A stretch of 64,000 nucleotides of DNA. Origin: Gonapodya sp. JEL0774 (lineage: Eukaryota; Monoblepharomycota; Monoblepharidomycetes; Monoblepharidales; Gonapodyaceae). The stretch's first letter is position 1; each line of letters opens with the position of its first letter. Both the position numbers and the translations under genes were made by a program. The stretch lies in the NCBI GenBank assembly GCA_027604505.1, contig JADIIX010000077.1, forward strand, positions 41,958 to 105,957, written 5' to 3'. The notes below the pieces were generated by a model. It was given only the letters and a program-made list of their open reading frames with translations, was not told where the DNA came from and did not search any database. Shown here in pieces: positions 36,615-46,573 of this stretch.

Positions 36615-38587
36615 ATGTCATCATCTAACTCCACGTCTTCCGGGGAGGGCGACAGCTCCACTCTCGACCTCGTTTCCGGCCTTGTTTTTCTGGTTCTTGT
36701 CGTCGGATACCATGGATGGCTATTCAGTTACACGGAAAGACACCCCCACGCGACTGTTAACGGTATCGCGAGCGCAGCCAGGTTCGTGGACCGCTCGACT
36801 TCAGGAGGACGGATGTAGACTACACGATCTATGGGCATTGGTGAAAGACGGTTTCAAAGTGTGGCTCCGTCCGAGGTCCGAAAGGATTCCTTGTCGCGAA
36901 CTTACTTGTCTCCTCCACACCCCAATTTCTTCATCAAAGAACCGCGTGGATCACGGGTATGCTGAAAAAGCCTGATAATATTCTTGCTGGTGAGTTCTCA
37001 GAACGTCGGGGACCGTTGTGTTTAATCTTTTCAACTATGACACTTTCCGACTTGTAGCTCAACTTCTCCGAAATTGGTGGGTCCTTTGCATAGCAGCAGG
37101 GAAAGAGTCCTCGCGTGAACTTGAAGGGTGACTTCGACTCCCTCTGTTAGGGTGCTGACTGCCCAACTTCTGGGCACAACTTCCATATCCGTCATGTTTG
37201 GCATGCTCGGTGCGTTCCTCCCTTTACTTTACTAAGCCTATCTGCGTGTTTTTTATAAAAAGGCTGCCACATTCGGACCGGCTTTGGTGACCTTGTTGCT
37301 CAGCCTTCGTGGTCAATACCAATCCCAACACCACCACACCTGACTTCATAGGATTCGCGGGCACCTGTGAGTAACGCATTCGATTGTACTATGGTCTGAT
37401 TGCAGTACTTCGCGTACGAGACGGAGATTGTCTCCCTTTTACGGCAGATTCTGCTGACTGCGTCCTCTACTTTCAGTCCGTGGTTTCAAAATTGCCATCT
37501 TACTCCTCGTATATCTAATGGTTAGTTTTCGTTCGCTGACAGAACTAACTCACATTTCTAAGTGGACGCCGCTTCTTCCGTCTCCACCTCTCAGTCATTC
37601 CTGTGCTTTGCCCAAGTGTCCCGGCTGTTTGGCCACACTCTCATCACCTATACCGCCACCAACTATGCACTCAAGCCTCCAACAGCTCAAGTTTTATCTT
37701 CAGCATCCGCCGCCACGTCTCCTCTCCCTGAGTACCCTGTGCCCCACGAACTCGCCCCAGACCTGCTATCTCACCTCCTCAATTCGGGCGCCTTCTACTG
37801 GACGATTGGCACCCGCCTTTTTTCCTTCTCATTTGCGATTCTCTTGTGGTTCTTTGGCGCCATACCGATGCTTGTCACCGGTGTCGCCACTGTGGGAATG
37901 CTGGTTGTGCTTGATTTGGCCGGCCTAACGGCTAGATTTGAGCGCTGGGTCTCGGGGGAGGACGAGGAAGTTCTTGAGGGGGAAGATGATGACGTGGAGC
38001 TTGCCAGTGTGGGGGATCTGCATGAGGATGCGTCGAAATTGAATGTACCCGCCGCACGGCCAGGAGTGAGCCCTGGTTCTGATCGCAGCAAAACAATGCC
38101 ACCCGGAGCTACTGCATCTGATCTTGTGAAGAGTGCAAGCCACGCTGCATCAAAGACTGGTTCGGCACCTTTTGTCCACTTGGTTGCTGCGGCGAAAGAT
38201 GGGGAGGAAGATCCATATGTGAGTGGTGGCCCACAGTGGCTGGGATCCCTTCTGCACGCAGCCAAGAACGCTTGCATGCTTGGCCTTAATCCCTGCTCCG
38301 TCCATGACTTCCGATCCCAGCCCGCATCATCTGCCCCTCCATCAGATTCTCTCGCCAACACGGAAGCTGTCGGCTCTAGTTCTTTGACACCTCCCACTGT
38401 ACAGTCATCCCCCGCACGTTTACGAGCCGCCGCAACAATGACACGACGGACATCCATGGGAGTAATTTTCCAAGGGCAGGGTTACTTCGCGGAACCTGCT
38501 GGAGGCGCGTTCGACGCCGGTGCAAGGCGGGAAAGTAGTGCCTCTGCTGATACGAAATTGATGGGCTCAGGATCTATGGGCGTTTGA
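36615..38587 (+). CDS. DUF599-type membrane protein
   Basis: Multi-pass membrane protein of the DUF599 family, found in bacteria, plants and fungi, without a settled function. The start at 36615 gives MSSSNSTSSGEGDSSTLDLV followed by a first membrane helix and HGWLFSYTERHPHATVNG. Downstream small exons read QRTAWITGMLKKPDNILA, then AQLLRNWWVLCIAAG, the counterpart of the family's aVQtLRN motif. Next is TAQLLGTTSISVMFGML, and GFKIAILLVYLM. The last exon has SFLCFAQVSRLFGHTLITYT, then GAFYWTIGTRLFSFSFAILL and WFFGAIPMLVTGVATVGM, both typical of DUF599. A tail of about 200 residues rich in Ser and acidic groups is cytosolic by prediction and is an extension over bacterial members. Several intron borders are unresolved. 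Confidence 0.75.
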
Positions 38588-38936
38588 TTATTGGTACGAT
38601 ACGCGTCATGCGATTGAACTAGAGTTGCTCCAATTGACGGTGTTTTGTAATTTGATCATGCTTGTCGTATAATTATTAAATGTCTAGGAATGCTGAAATG
38701 AGCCATTTGTGAACAAGCGAGTAAGATACACTGGGCCGAATTTCATTTTTGGAATCCCCATTACTCCTCACAGAAATAGAAGCTGCAGGCTGTGTGTTGT
38801 GGCGTAAAGGTTCACAGCGTATTTGCATTATTTTATTCCCCTGAAACTTGATTCTTGTGGCTTGGTCAGCCTTCCGTTTTGAACTCTGTAAGTAGAGGAC
38901 AGTTCAGCGAGGGTGTCAAAATCATCATCACCTTCG
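38588..38936. other. Intergenic between convergent genes
   Basis: About 350 AT-rich bases between the 3' ends of the DUF599-type gene and the first Fungal_trans gene. Nothing else is seen. Confidence 0.5.
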
Positions 38937-40845
38937 TCATGAACTTGTTGCTGAGAACTCGGACATTCTCTGGTGTAGAACAATAGCGAGCTTGGAAGCG
39001 TAAGGCCACCGCTTTCCGAAACTTCCAAGGAATACAGCTCGGGTAAAATGAGATTTCAGGCCGTTGAATCTTGATGAAACATGACGGACCCACCCATCCA
39101 GCACCTCAATGGCCCCATAAATCAGATCTAGCTCGCCCTTGTCACCCTCCCGAATCAGGCCGAGGAGCTCGAATCCCAAAATGTACAAGGAGAACCCAGC
39201 CAGCGGGCACCCAATGTCGACCCAGTCAACACCACAACTTTTCGACGCTTCAAGGCAGACACAACTTTCAATAATTGTATGATCCAATTTAGCACATAAA
39301 TGGCTCGTTATGTTGACGAAAGTCTCATTGTAAACAATAGACAGTGAAACAATCAACTCACGCCAACTCCAACGCTGACTTCGCATTATCATATCGCTGG
39401 GCGGTGTCATTCCTTGGAATCATGCGTTGCATCAGAGTATGGAAAACGAGCGGGACTGTCAGGGAGCGTCCAGCACTCGAGTACATGTTGCTCATCGAAA
39501 CAGTCAGAGACCGCGAGATAGCAGTGTGCCCCCAAGATGGGATCGCAAAAAGATGATGATTTGCTGTGAAGGGTTATTGCGCAAAATCCAATTCAGAAAG
39601 TGCCAGGAACTGCCATCTTCTCTGCTCACACTCGCGGTACTTTTGCAACTTCTGACATTCTGAGACTTTCCACCGCCTTGTTGCTTCGCTCTCTGCATGA
39701 TCAGCTGCTAAACTTAAACTTGACCTGACTGTCTCGATCCTCCGCTCCTCGCTCGCAAACATGGCGGTGACATCAAGCAGGTGGTGCGTCTCAGCTGTTC
39801 CGGGATAGTTAATGGGTTTGTCGTCATACGCTTCTGGGATCCAATCACGGTCAGGGATCGTAGCACGCAAAGCAGATACAGGGGACACATCGAGAATCGG
39901 CGAACGGCATGTGATCCCTGAGATGAGCCGATCGAGGTGCCAGAGGCCCAAATACGTGCGTAGATTCTGTTCTGCTTCAATCCATGCGTGCGTGAATGGA
40001 GGTTGTGGGATGGTCACCTCAACATCGAGGTGCAGCTGCTTGGCAAGCACAAACGCCGAACCGAGGTAAGTGTTCGCGGCTTGCATGTTGGGCTCGTGTT
40101 CTGTGATGCTGGCGAGGGCAAGATGAATTAGACCCCAAACTTGCTGGATAGTGGGTGCGGCAGATTCAAGGACTGGAACAACCAATCGTCGGGCACGGAT
40201 GTAGAAGAAGTGACGGTCATATATTGAGGTGGGCTCGCTCAAATTTTGAGATGGGAAAGTATGTCCCGCGAAAAATGGTGCAGCGAGTGCCAACATAGAA
40301 TGGAGAAGAAAGGCCAGGGTAGCGGGGTTATCTAGTGCATGCGCGAGGAAGGAAGGCGGATAGATGAAGGGAATATGTGGGGCCACAAAAGTAAAGTAAA
40401 CCTGGAGCAGAACCTTCAACGCTTCTGGGCTCGGTAAATCGATGTGACCAGACGAGAATTCGGTGTGCTCAGAACTCGATGTTGAGGGCGATATCAAGTT
40501 CTGGCGGGTTCGGTCTGCAACTTTCGATCTAAGGAAGGACATTTGTAGAATATGGGCCACATGACCTTCACGGATCTTCTGCGCTGTGAGTAAGTAACGA
40601 AATGGCAGTTGTTGCGGTGGAGTCCTACCACTCTCCCTCCCAAGTCCTTGGGACGGGAACTGGAGGTGTTCCCACGAAGTGGGTGTCCCGCCAATTGCGC
40701 CGGTCACTGATTCAATTGATCTTTGTACGTTTCTAGTATCAAAAACGTTGCTTGGTGACGCTATGGAAAGATTGAATGGAATGCAAGAACGGAATGCAAA
40801 AACTGCGAGTCGTTGGTGAACCTGCACCTTTACGAATCGATTCAA
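38937..40845 (-). CDS. Fungal_trans domain regulator, copy 1
   Basis: Protein with the fungal-specific transcription factor domain (PF04082). The long exon 40845-about 39600 has HIDLPSPEALKVLLQVYFTF followed by VAPHIPFIYPPSFLAHA, then HLALASITEHEPNMQAANTY and LGSAFVLAKQLHLDVEV, and AEQNLRTYLGLWHLDRLISG. An intron at the KYREC junction is followed by an exon with MYSSAGRSLTVPLVFHTLMQ and NDTAQRYDNAKSALELA near 39490-39370. The last two exons read SCGVDWVDIGCPLAGFSLYI, LIYGAIEVLDGW, then FGKRWPYASKLAIVLHQ, ending at 38937. The same exon plan is seen in copies 2 and 3. No Zn2Cys6 cluster was found upstream. Possible 5' exons lie at about 41080-40974 (LLRLERGMRIEQYPKDRPST) and 40895-40840, so the start is uncertain. 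Confidence 0.75.
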
Positions 40846-43056
40846 TCAAATCACCGGCTCCATAACCGCGTGGTTGATGCTCAAGATCTCTGCAATGAGA
40901 AATATGAGAGGGTGATTCGATTTCGTTCTTCCCGAGATAGTATGTAAGTCGCACTGAAAATTTCCTCACCCAGGTTCAAACTCCATTTCCATCGCTATGA
41001 TTTCAACGAGCCTCAGGCTAAGCGCAGTAGATGGGCGGTCCTTTGGGTATTGCTCAATTCGCATACCACGTTCAAGACGGAGCAACTCAAAATGTCATCA
41101 GGTCAAGCCAAGACCTGTTCCGGCAATCAAATTTGACACCTTATCGCGAATGACAGCTCTTGCACGTACATTCACTTGAATGAACGAACGGAAGAAGGGC
41201 TCAGGAGATTTACAGAGTGAGCAGGTCTCTATTGTTCAACGCAAAACCACACAGAGAAGACTGTTCGTTGAACAGGAAGACTGAACTGCTCCCCCCGTCA
41301 CATGCTCTGTCGCCTTGTCAAATCGAGAATGAAGACATAAAAGGTGCTTGGAAAGCCATCTTGTTGGAGAGAACCACGCAACGATCTCAATTTTCCAGCG
41401 ACGTTGGCTGAGATAGCGACATTTACTTCAAACATCTTTCGTGTTCTTGCGAAATGAACAATATGTGAGGTGGTTGCGTGAATGGCTCGGCAATCAGTCG
41501 ATCTACCATGGCTTGTCGAGAGCTGGAGGGAGCCTGGTCTGGTTTGGCAGACGTCAATGTTGGCAGATCGGGTGGACCGAGTGCGCATTGTGACTACGCT
41601 CCGGCTTTGCTCAGGTGCGTACGGCTGCCCGACCAGCCTAGAGGGAGCCCCGACCGCTAAATTTCATATCGTCGCCTGTGATGACATCTTTGAGCTGTGA
41701 GCCTACGCTAGCTCGTCACTTGTTCTAACTGATTTTCAGAGCGGAAATTGCTTATGCTCCTTGCTGCCGAACGTGCTAGGATTGTCGGTGATATCGTTGA
41801 GATGCAAGCGAAAGTTCCCCCTTACGATCTCAACCACTACAACTCTCCCCATCTTCCACTCACTTTAAAAACTCTAACAGATACTGCCTTCTGTGAAGGT
41901 TAAAGTAAAACTGAAGTTGTGGGTACATAAGAGTTAATGCTGTGCTACCTCCTCCGCTGCAGCTCCGATTGAAAATCAACACTGAGAAAAGCATCAAGCA
42001 GACCAATGACATTTCTTTTCTGAGAGGTTGAATTCTGGAATGGCGATCTTCAAACGACGTGTGAAGAGTTGGGATTCGGGACCGGACTCAAGGATAGAGA
42101 TAGGATGGCTGAGGACACACAAGCACCACATTTTCCGGCGCACCAAAATCTTGCTCCTCTTCCGCCCTTGGATTCTCCTTGGTGAGCGAGCTATGCACAT
42201 AAGCCGATAGAACCCGTCCTACGCGGGTATGCAGCGCACCTGCTCTCTCGGTACTGCACTATCACCCTTCTCCACCCATCCTTCCCCCATTCGAACTTGA
42301 TCACATTCCCTCCGTTTGTCGGTATAATCTCTTTGCTTTCCACGCTCTTCCTCTTCTCACAGGACAGATTGTAGTTTTTTTGTTCTTATCTCTCCCTGCT
42401 GTCTGCGGATTGGGATGTCTCACTCGTACTCAGCTCGCCCCAAACCATCTTCACCTTGGTAATCGGATGCCACAAGAATACGTTCTTTTAATTGGTCTGG
42501 CCCTAGCTTTCGTGGCAACGTGGCGTGTTCCAAGGAACAGTGGGATCGTTAATTGCGAAAATCGAATTGCGTCCATCTGCTTATTCGTGCGAAAATATTG
42601 TCCTGGACGACGTTCCCAATAACCAGATTTTTGCATGGTTTTCAAGGTCGCAGCGCGCAACGAGTTATCTGTGAAATGCGCAGCCAGCTCTCGCAATGCA
42701 ACTGCCCACTGTCTCAACTGTACATTTGCATAAAAATCTCTCGAAATGTGGATTGCCAGTTTAGCTCGCCATCAGTGATTGGAACATGAACCAACAGCCC
42801 GGATTACAGTGACCGCGATGAGGTGCCGAGCTTTGGAACTTCATCACACCCCAAATATATTCTGTTCGTGTCCAATGAACGGTCACATGCGACACAACGA
42901 CTAATGCTACTACAAGATGACAAAATGAAAAATATCAGTTTAAGTTCATATGTGTTTAGCCATGCAGAAATATTAGTTTTCAACCTGTCCAGTTGGCATT
43001 GTGGACAAATATTGCTTTGAAAGCGTGTTCTCAAGCCGTGTAGTGCAGAAGGGGCG
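40846..43056. other. Mostly unassigned
   Basis: About 2.2 kb. The first 250 bases may contain 5' exons of copy 1. A plus-strand frame at 41482-41700 and a minus-strand frame at 42451-42717 have fair composition but no recognisable motif, and neither shows a coherent exon series. I do not call them. Confidence 0.35.
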
Positions 43057-44268
43057 ATGAACAGGAGATTATCAAGAACGAAAACCACCATGCTGCTTAA
43101 TAATCTTCTCCCCACCTCGATCCTAATTCAACATTCTGGCCATAGAAGAATTGCTCTTCTCTTCACCATCTTAGGGCGTTTGCCCTCCCAATCCCATCAA
43201 TCCATCAAGCGAAACCTGTCTTCACCTCGGCATGCTTTGTTGAATGTCGCGTCTCCCTCCTCAATCCCTTCCCCTAGAACGCCTTCTACACAACGGGCCC
43301 ATACTTCGTCGCTTGTTTTGCTCTATGAGGGCCCTCAAGCCTTATCTTTTTCCCGCTCGCGGTGGGCTGCTTGGGCATACACTTTCATCACCCCCATCGT
43401 AATGCCCTTGTATTTTGGGGAAGGATTGGCAGTGAGTTATACGAGGATTTTTGCAGTAGGTATGTTTGCAGTGTGGAGTGGATGGGAATGCGTGATCCTG
43501 GGACGAGTGAGATAGTCGTTCTGATGTCGATGATTCGTGAAGCAGTACGATTTTTGAGGGCGAAGTTCACTCGCGGTAGCTTTCGCCACTTCTACATTTT
43601 TCAATGCTTTTCATGAAACTGATCCGTGTCTTCTGCTCACATGACGGCGATTCTGTCCACCTTCCTTAACATCCCAAATAGCCCTCATCATTGGGGTCGC
43701 TCCTCATCTCTTCATCCACATCCTCTCCCGCAACTACGTTACCCGTATGTGGACCCGCCTCCTCCCTCCTGCCTCCAGTCCCTCTCATTCCGAGCGCCGC
43801 ACACGACCCCAACATGGTCAACAACATGAACCTGTGCAACAGGTCCCCCTCGTCATAGAAACGTTTAGGCCTCTATTAACGAGTAAATCCACTCTGGAGG
43901 TCACAGTGGATATGCTGCGGTATGAGCCCAACTATGTTTTTTCGAATTGGGCAGTAGTGCGAGGACCTACACTTCCAATTACCGACTCTCCTACACCTGA
44001 GCGACTGGTGAACTCATCCCTCTCACATAAGCGCACAACTGTCGCCAAGGTATCCACTAAAACCTCCGTCCCGTACCCTTCCCGATCCCTTCGCCGCCTT
44101 TTTGGACTCGGCAGTCGCCGCCGATTCTACGTTGACCCTATCAGGTTTCGGGAACAAGCTGACGCCATATGGAAAACTGTGCAGGAGGCTGGAGTGTTGG
44201 TGGAGGATGGGGAAGGCGGGACGAGGTACAAGGGCGGATGGTTTGCCAGGTGGAGTCAGAAAGACTGA
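43057..44268 (+). CDS. Putative mitochondrial membrane protein (TMEM223/TMEM186-like)
   Basis: Two exons can be joined. Exon 1 begins at 43057 with a basic, Ser-rich and non-acidic leader (MNRRLSRTKTTMLLNNLLPT) typical of a mitochondrial presequence. It ends with two hydrophobic helices, WAAWAYTFITPIVMPLYFGE and RIFAVGMFAVWSGWECVILG. A donor follows at about 43505 and an acceptor at about 43675. Exon 2 has ALIIGVAPHLFIHILSRNYV and TRMWTRLLPPASS, a variable stretch, then KSTLEVTVDMLRYEPNYVFS and a C-terminal domain with RRFYVDPIRFREQADAIWKT, ending at 44268. The layout, a presequence, paired helices and a matrix-side C-terminal domain, recalls the TMEM70/186/223 assembly factors, but residue similarity is weak. 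Treat the family name as a guess. Confidence 0.5.
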
Positions 44269-44691
44269 CAGGGTGGGCGATGTCCAGTTGCGCAGAACCT
44301 GTTAAATGAATGGCTTGACATCTTCGTAGAAGTTCTTTGTGGACATTTCGGATCTTGTTGATCTTCCTGTTTAGCAGACTGCTTGTTGATGTGGGAAAAG
44401 GTTGGAATCCACAGCAACAACGAATGTCCTCAACGGCGATGTCGTGAAGATTGCCAGGAGACTGTCATAATAATTTAGACCCTTTAACGAGTAAAATGGT
44501 TTATGTATGCAGGCACAGAACTCTTGACGGAGAGTGTGGATTGAGAATCTCCATGAGATTCATACTTAGATGTTTTGGAGCCTGGGATCTGAAACTTTTG
44601 ACGAAAACGTGACGCGAGCCTTTGAGATTTGCCCCCGCTGTTGCAAGAAATGCCTGATGTCACCCTATGCAGTTCTCAGTAACTCACAACA
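44269..44691. other. Intergenic
   Basis: About 420 bases between two same-strand genes. No feature is recognised. Confidence 0.5.
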
Positions 44692-46165
44692 ATGTCTCGA
44701 CCATCCCCAAAGTTACGGCGCAGCCGAAGTCTCCCACCAAATTACGAGCAATTGAACGTTAACCAACATCGCACCTATGGCTCCACATCCGTTTCACCTG
44801 TAAACCACCTGCGCACACAAAGTTACGAGTCCTATCGCATCGCAAACCCACCCAGATATCCTCAAATCGCGAATGCACAGAATCCCTACCAATCAACTTA
44901 CATTTCACTTGCCCCAATTTTGTTCCGCCGAGCAACGGGTGAAACCCACGCGGGGGATGTCGCAGGCATGGGAGCACAGACGCCGTCCCCTCGATCCGCC
45001 TCTCCTTCAGATATTATCACAAAACTCCGCGACAAACTTGATCATGTTGGCGTGATCCTCGAGTCACGCGGTGCGCATGTAGCCGTGCTGTGGCTCACAA
45101 CTGTGGACGTTGTCGCGGTGTTGACAGAGATACTCACGTCTTTGTGGACGGATCAACAAAAATGTAGGGACGGGACGGAATTAAATGCCCAAACTGGAAT
45201 TGTAAAGGGGAGTTGGAGAGCGGTGGAGACGGCGATGTACATACTGCATTGGATCTCTTTGTGTGAGTTGATCTCTCTCGTGCTCAAACAAGAGAACACA
45301 CACTCCAAAATTGTTTTTCCGTCACCTTTCAGCAATCCTTCTCCTTTTTGTCCTCGAGATTCTTTTGCGTATTCTCGTTGCGCGGCCTTCACCCCTCCAC
45401 TTCTTCTCGTCCCTATACCACATCCTTGACACATTGGTCATCGTGACGTCTTTAGTATTGCAAATTGTCTTGGTGCCTGGGAGTAAAGGCGAGGAACTAG
45501 CATCTTTGATTATCATTTTCAGGTTTTGGAGGGTAAGTTTTCGAGTATCATACCCCTCTTGATGTATCGTTCATGCGCACCACTTCCACTCACCCATGTC
45601 CGGTCAGGTCATTCGTCTGATCGAGTCTGTCACCATGCTCGAGTCCGCTCGCACCTCTGAACGCCTGTCTGTTCTCCACCTCCACGCGGAAGCCCTTGAT
45701 CGCCACCTCACACAGTGCAGAACTCGGATTCATGTTCTGAAGAACATGTTAAACGAGGTTGGAGTGGAAGTGCCCCATGGCTGGGAAGAAGACCCACGTG
45801 AAGAGGAGATTTGTGGCGAGTACAGACCGGAGGATACGATGGGCAGCCACATGGCATCCGGCGAGCATTGCGGTTCGCGCCCGAGAATGACCCCATGCAC
45901 GCAGAACCCCTACGACCAATCACGGTCATACCGTCGTGTATCCTCCTCGGATACATACCTTGCTCCAGCCAACTCTCTATCGCCGTTTCATTCTGTCGCA
46001 GACTCTGTCTCGTACCTATCATTCGGGTCGGAACCCAGCACCGCAGGTACGGAAGACCCCGACCTCAACTCACTCGAATGCGAGGCCGACACCTATCATC
46101 GCGCGGGTATGACTAAAGCAGCTGGAGACGTGCTGGTACCAGCAGCACCACGCTATGATCTTTAG
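44692..46165 (+). CDS. Voltage-gated proton channel (Hv1 family)
   Basis: Four-helix voltage-sensor protein that conducts protons outward across the plasma membrane. Three exons, 44692-45262, 45333-45532 and 45608-46165, join in frame to 442 residues. A disordered N-terminus of about 125 residues precedes S1 (HVAVLWLTTVDVVAVLTEIL), with Asp139 where the selectivity-filter Asp112 of human Hv1 lies, and Glu146. S2 is SILLLFVLEILLRILVA with the conserved Glu199 and a basic Arg203. S3 starts YHILDTLVIVTSLVLQIVL; Asp223 matches human Asp174, but human Asp185 is replaced by Gln234. S4 is IIIFRFWRVIRLIES, the RxWRxxR signature, with three gating arginines and an intron between the second and third. 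A coiled coil (LHAEALDRHLTQCRTRIHVL) follows, as in the dimeric animal channel. The last 120 residues form a Ser-rich tail. Confidence 0.93.
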
Positions 46166-46573
46166 GGATCAGATGACAGAGTGCGATTGTAACCGCTCAA
46201 ATGCGATGAGTCGAATGAACGGGTCCTGGGAAGTGGGTTTGAAGATCTGGAAGACAACGGATAGCCGAGTGGCCGTAATCGGTGAACAAAACGGTGTTTC
46301 GACGTGATTCAGCGTGTGTTTCTATGTTTGTACATGATAGTGCAAATTGAGATCGATAATGATGGGTGACAAAATGTGAAGCAAATACACAAAAAGAAAT
46401 AGCGTCCACCTATGGCTCCTATATTGCCAGTCAGTCCCAGAGAACGGGCCTGGCTCCCTTCGTTTTTGCACACCCCTGCCCGATCCTTGGATGGCAAACA
46501 ACTTTTCGCGAAATCCTCAGTAAACTCCATACTACAGCAACCAAGCTGTAGTTCGATGCTTGCATCAACCACA

